From contig NZ_FPKV01000006.1 of assembly GCF_900114265.1 (NCBI RefSeq), positions 1-64,000 of the forward strand: a stretch of DNA of 64,000 nt, read 5' to 3'. The first letter of the stretch is position 1. Every line of letters starts with the position of its first letter. Below, piece after piece: positions 35,135 through 46,500 of the stretch. The translations under genes were made by a program, and so were the position numbers. A model generated the notes under the pieces. That model was not told the DNA's origin. It saw only the letters and a program-made list of their open reading frames with translations, and ran no database searches. Source of the DNA: Flaviramulus basaltis. Its GTDB lineage: Bacteria; Bacteroidota; Bacteroidia; Flavobacteriales; Flavobacteriaceae.

Positions 35135-38100
35135 CCTTACCAACAGTTACAGTTCCTGCATTGGCTTCAAACCAATGTAACTTAACTGGAAATCCTTATA
35201 CATTTACTGTTACAAGTACTACAGGAATAGCTCCTTATACGTATTCTATAGGAAGTGGATTCCAATCAAGTTCTACATTTACAGTATCTACACCGGGTAG
35301 CTATTTTGTAACTGTTAGAGATGCAAATGGTTGTGAAGCTATTAGTGCAACTTCGGTAACAGTTTATCCAACTTTAGATTTATCACCATCAATAACAGTT
35401 TTACCTAGTTGTTCAGATGATGACGGTGAAATTACAATGACAGGTTCAGGAGGTTCTGGAAACTATACGTATTCTATTAGTCCAACTGCAGGGTCAATTA
35501 CTATTATAGGAAATGTGATTTCTGGTGTGCCAGCAGGTACATATACAGTAACTATTACAGATACTACAACTTTATGTACAAGAGATATAAATGTAACTGT
35601 AGATGCTCCAACGCTTGTAACATTTACAACAATACCTACAGATGTAAGTTGTAATGGTGGTAATGATGGTAACATAATCGTTAATTTACCTGCTAGCAAT
35701 GATAATCCTATTTATACTTATAGTTTAGATGGAGGTGTTACCACACAAACATCAAATGTATTTTCAGACTTAATTGCGGGCACATATAATATTACCGTGA
35801 CTTCTGGAAGAAATTGTATACTAACGCAAGTTGAGACAGTTAATGAGCCAGATGCTATTACAGTTCCTGCACCAGTGGTAGAGGAGTATGCTTGTACAGC
35901 AAATACAAACACTACTAATTATGCAACCATTACGGTAAATGGTGTAATAGGAGGTTCTTTAAATTATACTATTTATGAATTTATAAAAGGAGGAACCATT
36001 GTTCAAGCTAATGCTAATAATGTATATACTGAAGCTGATTTATCAGGTGGTACATATACAATAAATGTTTATGATGATAATGGTTGTTTGGGTACCACAA
36101 CAGCAACTATTCAGCCATTTATAGGGTTAGATACTTTAGATGTTACTGTTGATAATGCAATAACTTGTACTAATGATGAAGACATTACAGTTTCTGTGAC
36201 TAGTATAGGTGGTACTCCAACAAATTTAGAATACACTGTAGAAGATGTTGATGGCGCTTTAGTTGGAAGTATTTATAGTCAAATTAACACAACAGGAATC
36301 TTTACTAGTTTACCAATAGCTAATTACTTAATTACAGTTGTTAATTTAGATACAGATTGTAGCTTACAAACAACACATTATGTTAATGAGCCAAATACTT
36401 TTGACCTAACTATAGATAATGTAGTTGATGTTACTTGTTTTAGTGATTCTGATGGAGGTATTGATATTACTTTTATAGATAGAGTACCAACACCAACAGA
36501 TGAGTCTGGAGCCTTTAGCTACAATATTTTAGATGCTTTAGGTAATCCAGTTACATCAGGTACAGTAGCAAATGCTGGACCAACTACTATTTCTGGTTTG
36601 GTAGCAGGTACTTATACGATAACAGCAAATTTAACTAACACGCCGTTTTGTACAATTAGTAAAAACTTTACAATAACTGCACCAACAGCAGCTTTAGCAA
36701 TTACTCAAACACATACAGAAATTACCTGTGTGAGTGGTAATAATGATGGATCAATTTCTGCGAGTGCTACTGGTGGATGGCCAGGAGATTACGAATATCA
36801 GTTAGAATTAACAGGAGGAACTGTTGTTTCAGCTTACAGTCTTATATATGATTTTACAGGTTTAACAGCAGGTGATTATACTGTAAGTGTAAGAGATAGT
36901 CAAGGATGTATTGCAACTACAAATGTAGTATTGGTAATTCCAACTCCAATTGATGCTCAGGCGATTGCAACACCAGCACTTGTTTCTTGTTTTGGAGATA
37001 CAAATGCCAATATAACAGTAAGTAATGTAACAGGTGGACAAGGATTTAATTATACATATACACTTAATATGGTTTCACCAACATTAACATCATCTGGACC
37101 TCAAACTTCTAATGTATTTAATGGATTAGGAGCAGGAACTTATAATGTTACTGTTAGAGATGGTTATAATTGTGAATTTATTACTGCAGATATTGTGATT
37201 ACACAACCAACAGAAATACAATCTACATTAGTAAAAACATCATCACAAACATGTTTAATAGAATCAACCTTAACATTAGGTGCGACTGGAGGTACAGGAC
37301 CATATGAGTATAGTGATACTATGGCGTTCACAACAGTTTTAGGGACTTTTACATCAGATACAACGTTCCCAGTAACACCAGGAACATATCAATATTATGT
37401 TAGAGATCTTAATAGTTGTGGACCTACTGCATCAAATGAAATTACTATAGATCCATTACCAACACTAATAGTAAATATAGATACTACAAATGCACAAATT
37501 AATTGTACTGGAGATACTTCAGGAGTCATTGTGGCAGAAGCTATAGGTGGATTGGGTAATTATACTTATATATTACAAGATGCATCTGGAACAAACATAA
37601 CACCTGTACCAACTCAAAATAGTCCAGGAGTATTTACAGAACTTATAGCAGGTATTTACCAAGTTAGAGTAACTAGTGGAGTAGATTGTGAGGAAGTATC
37701 TGCACAAGTTGAAATTACTGAACCTGAATTTGCTTTACAAGTATCTTTTTCTGTTACAGATGTTGCATGTAGTGGAGGTAATGATGGGATTATGGAAATT
37801 GTTGCTACAGGAGGTACAGGTATAATTAAATATGCTATTTCACCTCAATTGAATCAGTTTTTCGATACATCTATTTTTGAAGACTTAGTTGCTGGAGATT
37901 ATCAAGCTATAGTACAAGATGAATTAGGTTGCTATGTACTTATTGATTTTACTGTAGCAGAGCCAACTCCAATAATGTTAATTATTGTGCCAAATTCAAT
38001 TATTCCAGAGGCTTGCGAAGGTGAGTTAGATGGTGAGTTTAGTGTTGATATTTCTGGAGGAAGTATGCCGTATAGTTTAAGTTTAGATAGTATAAATGGT

Positions 38101-38967
38101 ACTTATAATACTGGTGGCTTAACGCAAACACAATTTGATTTTACAGGACTAGCAGGTGGTGATCATACGGTCTATGTAGTAGATAATCAAGGTTGTGAAT
38201 CTGAATGGAATATAACTTTTCCAGAGTCAGTTCGTATTAATGCAGAGCTTGATATTGATTATTGTACAGATAATTCAGACGCATCAACTAATATGTTAAC
38301 TATTACGGTTGATGATACCTTGGTAAGCCTTACTGATCTGGATTACTCAATAGATGGTGGAGCTTATCAGCTTGATAATAGATTTATGGATATTGTTCCA
38401 GGTAACCACTTTGTAACGGTTAGACACACTAATACTTGTGAGGTATCTTTCACTTTTGAAATTGAACAATATGACCCATTAGAACTTACACTTGCAGATG
38501 GTAATATAAACGAAATTGTGGCATCAGCAACTGGTGGATCTGGGATTTATGAATACGAAGTTCAACATGAATTTGATTCTAGTAGTGATTCATACGATAA
38601 TACAAACACATTCCTTATTTATAAATCTGGGAATTATACAGTAACAGTAACAGATAGTAATGGTTGTACAACTGTAGCTAGTAGATTCTTTGAATATATT
38701 GATGTTTGTATTACAAACTACTTTACACCTAATAATGATGGTAATCAAGATGAATGGGGACCAGGTTGTACAAGCCAATATCAAAATTTAACAGTTAATG
38801 TTTTTGATAGATATGGGCGTAAGGTTTCAACATTAAGAGTTGGTCAAAAATGGGATGGTAAGTATAAAGGTATTGAGCTTCCTTCAGGAGATTACTGGTA
38901 TATAGTAAAACTAAATGACGAGAGAGATGATAGAGAATTTGTTGGACACTTTACACTTTATAGATAA
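34711..38967 (+). pseudogene. sprB: C-terminal 1418 codons of the giant SprB-like adhesin, separated by the in-frame TGA
   Basis: This continues the frame of the adhesin directly after TGA 34710 and stays open to the stop at 38967. The first ATG inside it is at 35083, in the middle of a repeat (VWVMDTNGC), with no signal peptide, so it is unlikely to be an independent gene. It has further SprB repeats, then the gliding-motility-type (type B) T9SS sorting domain: NYFTPNNDGNQDEWGPGC, VFDRYGRKV, KWDGKYKG and GDYWYIVKLND, ending FVGHFTLYR. If the stop is real this segment is dead; if it is a sequencing error, 21454-38967 is one intact gene. The sprF gene begins 42 bases later. Confidence 0.85.
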
Positions 38968-39009
38968 ATAAAATTAGTAGTAATAGCTATTAAATTAAAA
39001 ATTATACAA

Positions 39010-39984
39010 ATGCGAAAACTAATTATATCCTTTTTTGTTCTATTTATAGCTAATAGCTATGGTCAAGAGTTAAACTTACCTGTATTTACTCAGTACATGG
39101 CAGATAATAACTTTGTGATTTCACCTACTTACGCAGGTATTGGTGATAATTTAAAAATAAGAGCCAATGGGTTGATACAATGGGCAGGTTTGAAAGAAGC
39201 ACCAACTAATCAGTCGGTTTATGCAGATTTTAGAATTGCAGATCGTTCTGGAGTAGGGGTATCATTTTATAATGATAAAAACGGTAATACATTACAAACA
39301 GGTTTTAAATTCTCTTTTGCCCATCATCTTATTTTAGACTACTATTCAGAACAATATTTGTCTTTTGGTATCTCTTACAACATCAATAATTTTAGAATAA
39401 ACATCAATAAATTCAACACTACAACAGAAAACCCAACTATAGACCCTTTTGTTACTGATGACAGAAGAACATCTAACAATAATTTTGATGTAGGTGCATT
39501 GTATAGATATGAAGGTTTCTTTTTAAGTTTTAATACTAATAATATTCTTGAGAAAAATCTAGATGAAGATATAAGAGTTTCAGAACCAAATTTACTTTTA
39601 AACTATCAAGTATATTCTGGGTATACTTTTAGTGGGCCTGAAAAAAGTGGATTAGAATTCGAACCTTCTGTGTACTATCAAATGTTTAGTAGTGATAAAA
39701 GATCTAGTACAGATTTAAATTTTAAATTCAGAAAATTTAATAGAAATGAAGACTATTTTTGGGCAGGGATCTCATACCGTTTTTTAAATGACCAGTTTTT
39801 TAAACCACTTAATATTGGTCCGATGGCAGGATTTCAAAAGTCTATGTTTTATTTTGGATATGCCTATCAAATAACAACTAACGAGTTATCTGCTTATAAT
39901 TCTGGTACGCACGTTTTAACCATTGGATTAAACTTTTTACAAGGAATAAGTAACTGTCCTTGTACTCAAAGTCCTATTCATTAA
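39010..39984 (+). CDS. sprF: SprF-like PorP/SprF family outer-membrane protein
   Basis: This is a 324-residue protein with a 19-residue signal peptide region ending SYG and Gln at +1. It has the PorP/SprF pattern: ELNLPVFTQYMADNNFVISPTYAGIGD, then alternating beta strands of an outer-membrane barrel. In F. johnsoniae, SprF is needed to bring SprB to the cell surface through T9SS, and its gene directly follows sprB, as here (42 bases). It ends in a Cys-containing tail, NCPCTQSPIH, shared with the second copy at 48847. It closely resembles that copy along its full length. Regulation is probably shared with the adhesin upstream. Confidence 0.9.
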   Translation: MRKLIISFFVLFIANSYGQELNLPVFTQYMADNNFVISPTYAGIGDNLKIRANGLIQWAGLKEAPTNQSVYADFRIADRSGVGVSFYNDKNGNTLQTGFKFSFAHHLILDYYSEQYLSFGISYNINNFRININKFNTTTENPTIDPFVTDDRRTSNNNFDVGALYRYEGFFLSFNTNNILEKNLDEDIRVSEPNLLLNYQVYSGYTFSGPEKSGLEFEPSVYYQMFSSDKRSSTDLNFKFRKFNRNEDYFWAGISYRFLNDQFFKPLNIGPMAGFQKSMFYFGYAYQITTNELSAYNSGTHVLTIGLNFLQGISNCPCTQSPIH

Positions 39985-40564
39985 ATAAAATTTGTTGTTA
40001 GTGAATCGATTTCAATTATTGTTTAATAGCAAAATTAGCCATCAAAATTTGATAAAATAAACTACTAATTATTTAATTACTACTTCATTTTAATTAAAAT
40101 TAAGGTACTTATCTAGGTAATCCTTATAGCTTTTCTTTGGATAATTTTAATGATTATCTACCTGCTTTAAGTTCAAAATAATCTCATGAATAAGGTATTT
40201 TATTAAAATCTATACAAATCACCCTTATATTTTTTAGTGTTCAATATTTATTAAAACACTAAATTTCTTATTTTTTTACTAAATAATTCTAATAGATATT
40301 CAGCAGTATTTGTAAAGAATTTGAAAGGTTTTCATCACATTCTACGACGAAAAACAATAATCAACGATTAAAAACATGCGATTGTTTAAAATATTGCATC
40401 TATTTTTATAGTTTGAAATAAATTCACGATATTTATATCGTCTAAAAACATTTAGTTTAGATAAAGTGAATTTATTGTAGTAGTATTATTACAATAATCT
40501 AAAATAATTAACAACTAGCAATAGTTTTTTTTCATCCCAAATAGAAAAGAAGTACTAAATTTAG
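39985..40564 (+). other. 580-base intergenic region between the two adhesin modules
   Basis: No ORF or clear terminator is seen. The last 250 bases hold the words shared with the first adhesin's upstream region (TTGAAAGGTTTTCA at 40321, elements A and B at 40364-40441). The region should contain the promoter of the second adhesin, but no good TTTG-N19-TAnnTTTG match was found. Confidence 0.45.
40364..40441 (+). promoter_or_regulatory. Putative regulatory elements shared with the first adhesin gene
   Basis: Element A is ACGATTAAAAACATGCGATT at 40364-40383 and element B is the inverted repeat ACGATAT-TT-ATATCGT at 40426-40441. Both occur in the same order upstream of the first sprB-like gene, and element B lies 115-130 bases before the start in both. 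Confidence 0.4.
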
Positions 40565-40570
40565 TTGACT

Positions 40571-43500
40571 ATGGAAAAAACTACTTATTTAAAAAACCTA
40601 CTTATTGTTTTTGTTTCACTATTTTCTTTTAGTGTTATAGGGCAAAATCTTGTTCCTTTTTCACCAAGATATGATGAGGCCATTAAGGGTGATATACTTT
40701 TAATTGGAAACAGTAATGTTGGATTACATGTCTCTGATCCTTATAACGGAACAGGAACTAATGACGGAATAAATGCAGCTGTTTATGTAGATATAGATGG
40801 AGATGCGTCAACATTTAATTCTAGTAGTGCAGACTTAGATGTGCCTAATGATGTAAGCTGTTATCAAATTGTTTACGCTGGTTTATATTGGAGTGCTGTA
40901 GTTGATGGAGACGAGCCAATTTCAGATATTAAGTTCAAAACTCCTGGTGGGACTTATACAGATATTACCGGTACAGAGGTTTACTTTCAAAACGCAGCAA
41001 ATGATAATAATTCAAATACTTATGTTTATTATCATGATGTAACAGATATGCTTACGGCTTTACCAGATCCAGAAGGAACTTATGCAGTGGCAAATATATC
41101 CTCATTAATTGGACCTAGACCAAACTCGGAAGGACTATCTGCAGGTTGGTCGCTTTTTGTAGTTTATGAAGATCCGCTTTTACCTAGTAAGTATATTACA
41201 TCTTTTGATGGTTTCACTAAAATAACTAGTACTATAAGTGAAACATTTCCTGTTTCTGGTTTTAAAACGATACCAACAGGACCAGTACGTGCTAAATTTG
41301 CTTTTAATACTATAGAAGGTGACCGTAGTTATACAGGAGATTATTTAAGACTTAACGGAAACACTATTGATGCTACTAATAATGCAGGTACAGTAATACG
41401 TTCAGGAAACAATTTCTTTAATAGTACATCTTCAATTATAGACCCTATTACTAATACACCAGAACTTTTTACAGCAAGAAACCCTAACGGCTCAAATACT
41501 TTAGGTTTTGATTCTGGTATTATAAATATACCTAACGCAGGAAATACTATTATTGCAAATAGTGCTACTAGTGCAACTATAAGTTTAGGTAGTACATTAG
41601 ATATTTATTATTATTATTTTAGTGCTTTTGCTATTGAAATTATTGCACCAAATATTGTATTAACTAAAATTGTTGAAGATGAATTTGGAAATGATATTGG
41701 TGGACAAGTAGTAGATTTAGGGGACGAATTGTATTATATAATTGGTTTTCAAAACACAGGAAACGATGATGCCACTAATTTAACGATTAGAGATATTCTT
41801 CCAACAAACATAGTTTTTAATTACCCATCAGATATTGATGTTTTACCTGCTGGGGTTAGTGTTCAAAGTTACGATTCTACTACTAGAGAACTTATTTTTA
41901 GTGTAGACCCGTCTGTAGTTGAAGAAAATGATCCAGTTTCAGAAATTCGTTTTAAAGTAACAGTAGTATCAACGTGTAGTCTATTAAGTGATGCCTGTTC
42001 TAATAATATTGATAATCAAGCATACTCCACTTATCAAGGAACTATAAACCCAGACTTTACAATTTCAGATGATCCAAGTTTTGCAACTAATACAGGATGT
42101 TTATTATCACCAGGAGCAACAAACTTTCTGGCAGATTTAAACGATTGTACTTTTGAAGAAGAAGTGGTGTTGTGTGGAGAAAGCACAACATTAACAGCTG
42201 GGAATGGTTATGATGCATATTCATGGTCTACAAGTCAATCTGGTACACCAGTAATAGGAACAACACAATCTATTTCGGTTACAGAAACAGGAACATATTA
42301 TGTTCATAATACTGCTGTAGCTCCATGTCAATCAATAGACCAAGTTTTTGAGGTAATCACTTTTGGTGCTAATGTAACAAACCCTTTAATTCCTTTTGCA
42401 GATGAAGTTGTTACTTGCCCTAATGATGGAAAATTATTACCAAATTTTTATTTATGTGGCACTACCGATTCAAGACTTATTGAAACTGCTATTACTGATA
42501 CTACTTCAATAATATGGGAAAAGTTAGATGAAACAAGTTGTACAGCAGTTACCAATCAAGATTGTGCTAATGAAGATGATGCCTGTACTTGGAATCAAGT
42601 AGCAACTGGTCCAGACTTTACAATAGATAACGCTGGGCAATATAGATTAACATTAAATTACGAAGGTGGTTGTTTTAATCAGTTTTTCTTTAATGTTTAT
42701 ACTAACTTATTAACCCCAACGGTTACTTCAAGAGATATTTATTGTACTACTCCTGGAGAGATTGTAGTTGGAGGTGTACCTAGTGGTTACGAGTTTAGTA
42801 TTGATGGTACAAACTATCAAAATAGTAATGTTTTTTCTGTTACAACAGCTGGTTTATATGATGTTTATATTAGACAAATAGGAGTTACTCCTAATCCGTG
42901 TATTTTCTCTGTGCCAGATGTTCAAATAAGAGATAGAGATTTTACAACTTCAACGATAGTTACTCAACCTTTATGTTATGGGGAATTAGGAAGTGTCGTA
43001 TTGGCCGCAAATGATGTTCGTCCACAATATTTCTTTTCAATTTACGATGGTGTTACGCTTATAAATAGTGTGGGACCAATAGCCGAAAGTGACTATACTT
43101 TTGATAATTTAAGCCCAGGGACTTATACTGTAAATGTTTCAACAGAAGATGGTTGTGCTTATACAGGAGATATTGAAATTATAAATCCACCCTTATTAGA
43201 AGCTACAGCAGCACTTACAAAACCCTTAACATGTACCGACGGTGAAATTACAGTTTACCCAGTAGGAGGTACACCACCATATTCATATTTTGTTAATAGT
43301 ACAACGGTTTTTCAAGGAACACCAATAATTAATGTGCCAACTGTAGGTGTATATAATATTACAGTTGTGGATTTTAATAACTGTTCGGTAGATGTATCAA
43401 TAACAGTTGATGCTATTGCAGAACCAGATTTTACAATATCTCAAACCAATATTTTATGTGCCGATGAGATTAACTCTGGCGCAATAAATATAAACGTCAC

Positions 43501-46500
43501 AAATACTAATGGAAATACCTTAGAGTATAGTATAGATAATGGAGTTACATTTTTTAATTCACCAGTATTTAATGGATTAACAGCTGGAGATTACGATGTT
43601 GTAGTTCAATATACTGTAGGAACAGATGTTTGTATAACTGCTCCACAAACTATTAGTATTACAACAACAACAGCAATTACAGGAACCGCAACATTAACAT
43701 CTCCTTATACTTGTACGACTAATGGAGAGATAACTGTTTCTGGTGTTTCTGGAGGAACAGGGCCATATGAATATAGTTTAGATGGAACAACATTTCAAAC
43801 AGGAACAACGTTTTCTGGTTTAACCGATGGAACTTATACAGTTACAATTAGAGACACAAATAGTTGTACTTTTTTAACAGCTTCTATAACTATAGATTCA
43901 TTAAATCCACCAACAGATTTAGATTTTAGTAATTCGCCTATAAGTTGCCCAACAATTACATCTGATGTAACATTAACAACTACAGGAGGGTTAGCACCAT
44001 TGGAATATAGAATTATATTACCAGCAGCATCAGCAACAGCTTTTCAAACATCAAATATTTTTTCTGGATTAACACCAGCAACTTATACTTTTGAGGTTAG
44101 AGATGCTAATGATTGTACATATGCTGAATCTTATACAATCCCGCCTTTACCACCAATTACATTAAGTACTGTTATAACTAAAGATTTAGATTGTACGGCA
44201 TTACCAGATGGCATTATTACTGGAAATATTTCAAGTGGAGTTGCACCATTTACATATCAAGTGTCATTTAACGGAAGTGCTTATAGTAGTTCAACATCAG
44301 TTACTGGAAGTACATTTACACATACAGCAACAACAGATGGAACTTACCAGTTTTTAATAACTGATGCTAATGGATGTAATGTAGAATCTGGAGTACAAAC
44401 TATTAATGTTATTTCTTTACCAGAAATTATTTCGGTTACTCAAACACAATCTATTCTTTGTAGTGGTGATAATAATGCTGCCATAAATATTACAATAAAT
44501 AATACAGTTGGTACACCAGCTTTTGTTATCAATGTTTTTAATAATACAACAGGAACAGATTATGGAACTCAAACTTCTGGTTTAACTGCTGGAGATTATA
44601 CCATTACTTTAACCGATTCTAAATCTTGTGCAGATACAGAAAATATTACAATTGCAGAACCAAGTCCAATAGTAGTTATTAATGATGCAAATCCAATAAC
44701 TTGTCAAGATGATGGAACAGGAACTGGTACAAACATTACATTTGGTGCTGTGATTGTGCAAAGTGTAACTGGAGGAACAGCACCATATAACTATTATGTT
44801 ACGGGAACCAATGGGTATTCTGCATCAGAGCTTAATGCGTCTGGAACTGTATCAACTACGTTTGATGTTGTAGATTTTGGATTATACCAAATTAATGTTG
44901 TTGATGCTAATGGGTGCTCTGTATTGATTCAAGATGTATTGGTTGCATCACCACCAAACGATTTAGATATTTCTATTAATTCTGTTGCAGACTGTACAAC
45001 TGGAGGTGAAGCTGTTGTAGATATAGGAACAACTTTAGTTAGTTCAGGCCCTTTTTTCTTTGATATTTATAGAGGTTTTGTACCTGCGCCACCACCAGGA
45101 GGAACTTGGGTAGCTGAGGATAGTTCAGGAAGTCAATCTGCGACATTTACAGGTTTATTACCAGGTGTAACTTACACTTTTATAGTGTATGACATGTCTA
45201 CAGGTTGTAGCTATTACGAAACTGCAACACTTCCAATTCCAACAAATTCAACTTTAACAGCAGATGCATTAACATCAAATAATATTACTTGTGTTGGAAG
45301 TGCGGATGGAAATGTCTCATTCACAGTAAATAGTATTTATGGTGCAGCTACTAATGTAAATTATGAAATATTTGATTCGCTATCATTAATTTCAACAGGA
45401 ATTAGTAGTTCAGGAGTCGTACCAGCAGGCGGTTCATTATCTATAAGTAACTTAGGACCATTACCTTTTGGGAATTATTTTGCTTTAGTAACCGAAATCT
45501 CTGGACCAAATGCAGGATGTAGTGTGATTACAGTGCCATTTAATATTACAGAATCTGCTATTGATTTAAGCATTTCTGCTGCTGTAGATAAAAACGCAAA
45601 TTGTAATCCAAATTCAGGAGTCATTACAGCTATTGCTAGCAATGGTACAGCACCATATTTATATCAAATAACAACATCAGCTACAGCTCCTTTAGCTACA
45701 GATCCTTTATGGGCTTCTGCAAATGTTTTTAATATGAATGCAGGGAGTTATTATGTTCATGTTATTGATGCTTATGGCTGTATAAAATCAACATCGGTTA
45801 TAGTTTTAGATGCAGATTCAGAACCAGTAATTACAGCCACTGTAACCAATCAATGTACAGTAACGGAAGGTAATTTTGAAATAGATGTTAATTTAACAAC
45901 ATTAGGGATTTCACCTTATAGTTATAGTATTGACGGTGGTGCTTTTCAAACACGTACAGCACCTTTTACCATATCAAACTTAGCATCAGGAACTCATACT
46001 GTTGAGGTGCAAGATGCCAATGGTTGTGGTAATTTAGTATCGATTGATATTCTTTCTCCAATAGGATTATTGCCACAGGTAACAGCAAATCCAACTTGTA
46101 ATGATGACGATGGAGAAATAACAATAACAGGTTCTGGAGGCTCGGGTACTTATAATTATTCAATAAGTCCAAATCCAGCATCAATAAGTTTAGGAGGAAA
46201 TGTGTTTTCTGGTGTGCCATCAGGGACATATACAGTTACAATAACAGATACAGTGACTTTATGTACAGAAAATGTTGATATTTTTATTCAATCTGCAACA
46301 CTTCCAACGGTGACTTTAACATCACCTAAAGCTGTAACTTGTTTTGGAGATAATGATGGTACTTTTGAACTTAATGTGAGTGGGTACTCAGGAGCTTATA
46401 CTTATGAAGTGTTAGATAGTTCTTTTACTTCTATTTTTGGAGTCGTTTCAGCAAATACATCAACAAATCCTTTATTAATAACAGGTCTTTTAGCAGACAG

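Noticed and set aside
21454-38967. CRISPR-like or other non-coding tandem array
   Set aside because: The repeats are protein-coding SprB modules with third-position variation and in-frame periods, and there is no short direct repeat with spacers.
34711-38967. Independent gene starting at ATG 35083
   Set aside because: The ATG lies inside a repeat, with no signal peptide and no promoter, and the frame is continuous with the upstream adhesin apart from one stop codon.
40565-40570. TTG start two codons before ATG for the second adhesin
   Set aside because: ATG at 40571 gives a complete signal peptide, so the TTG is not needed.
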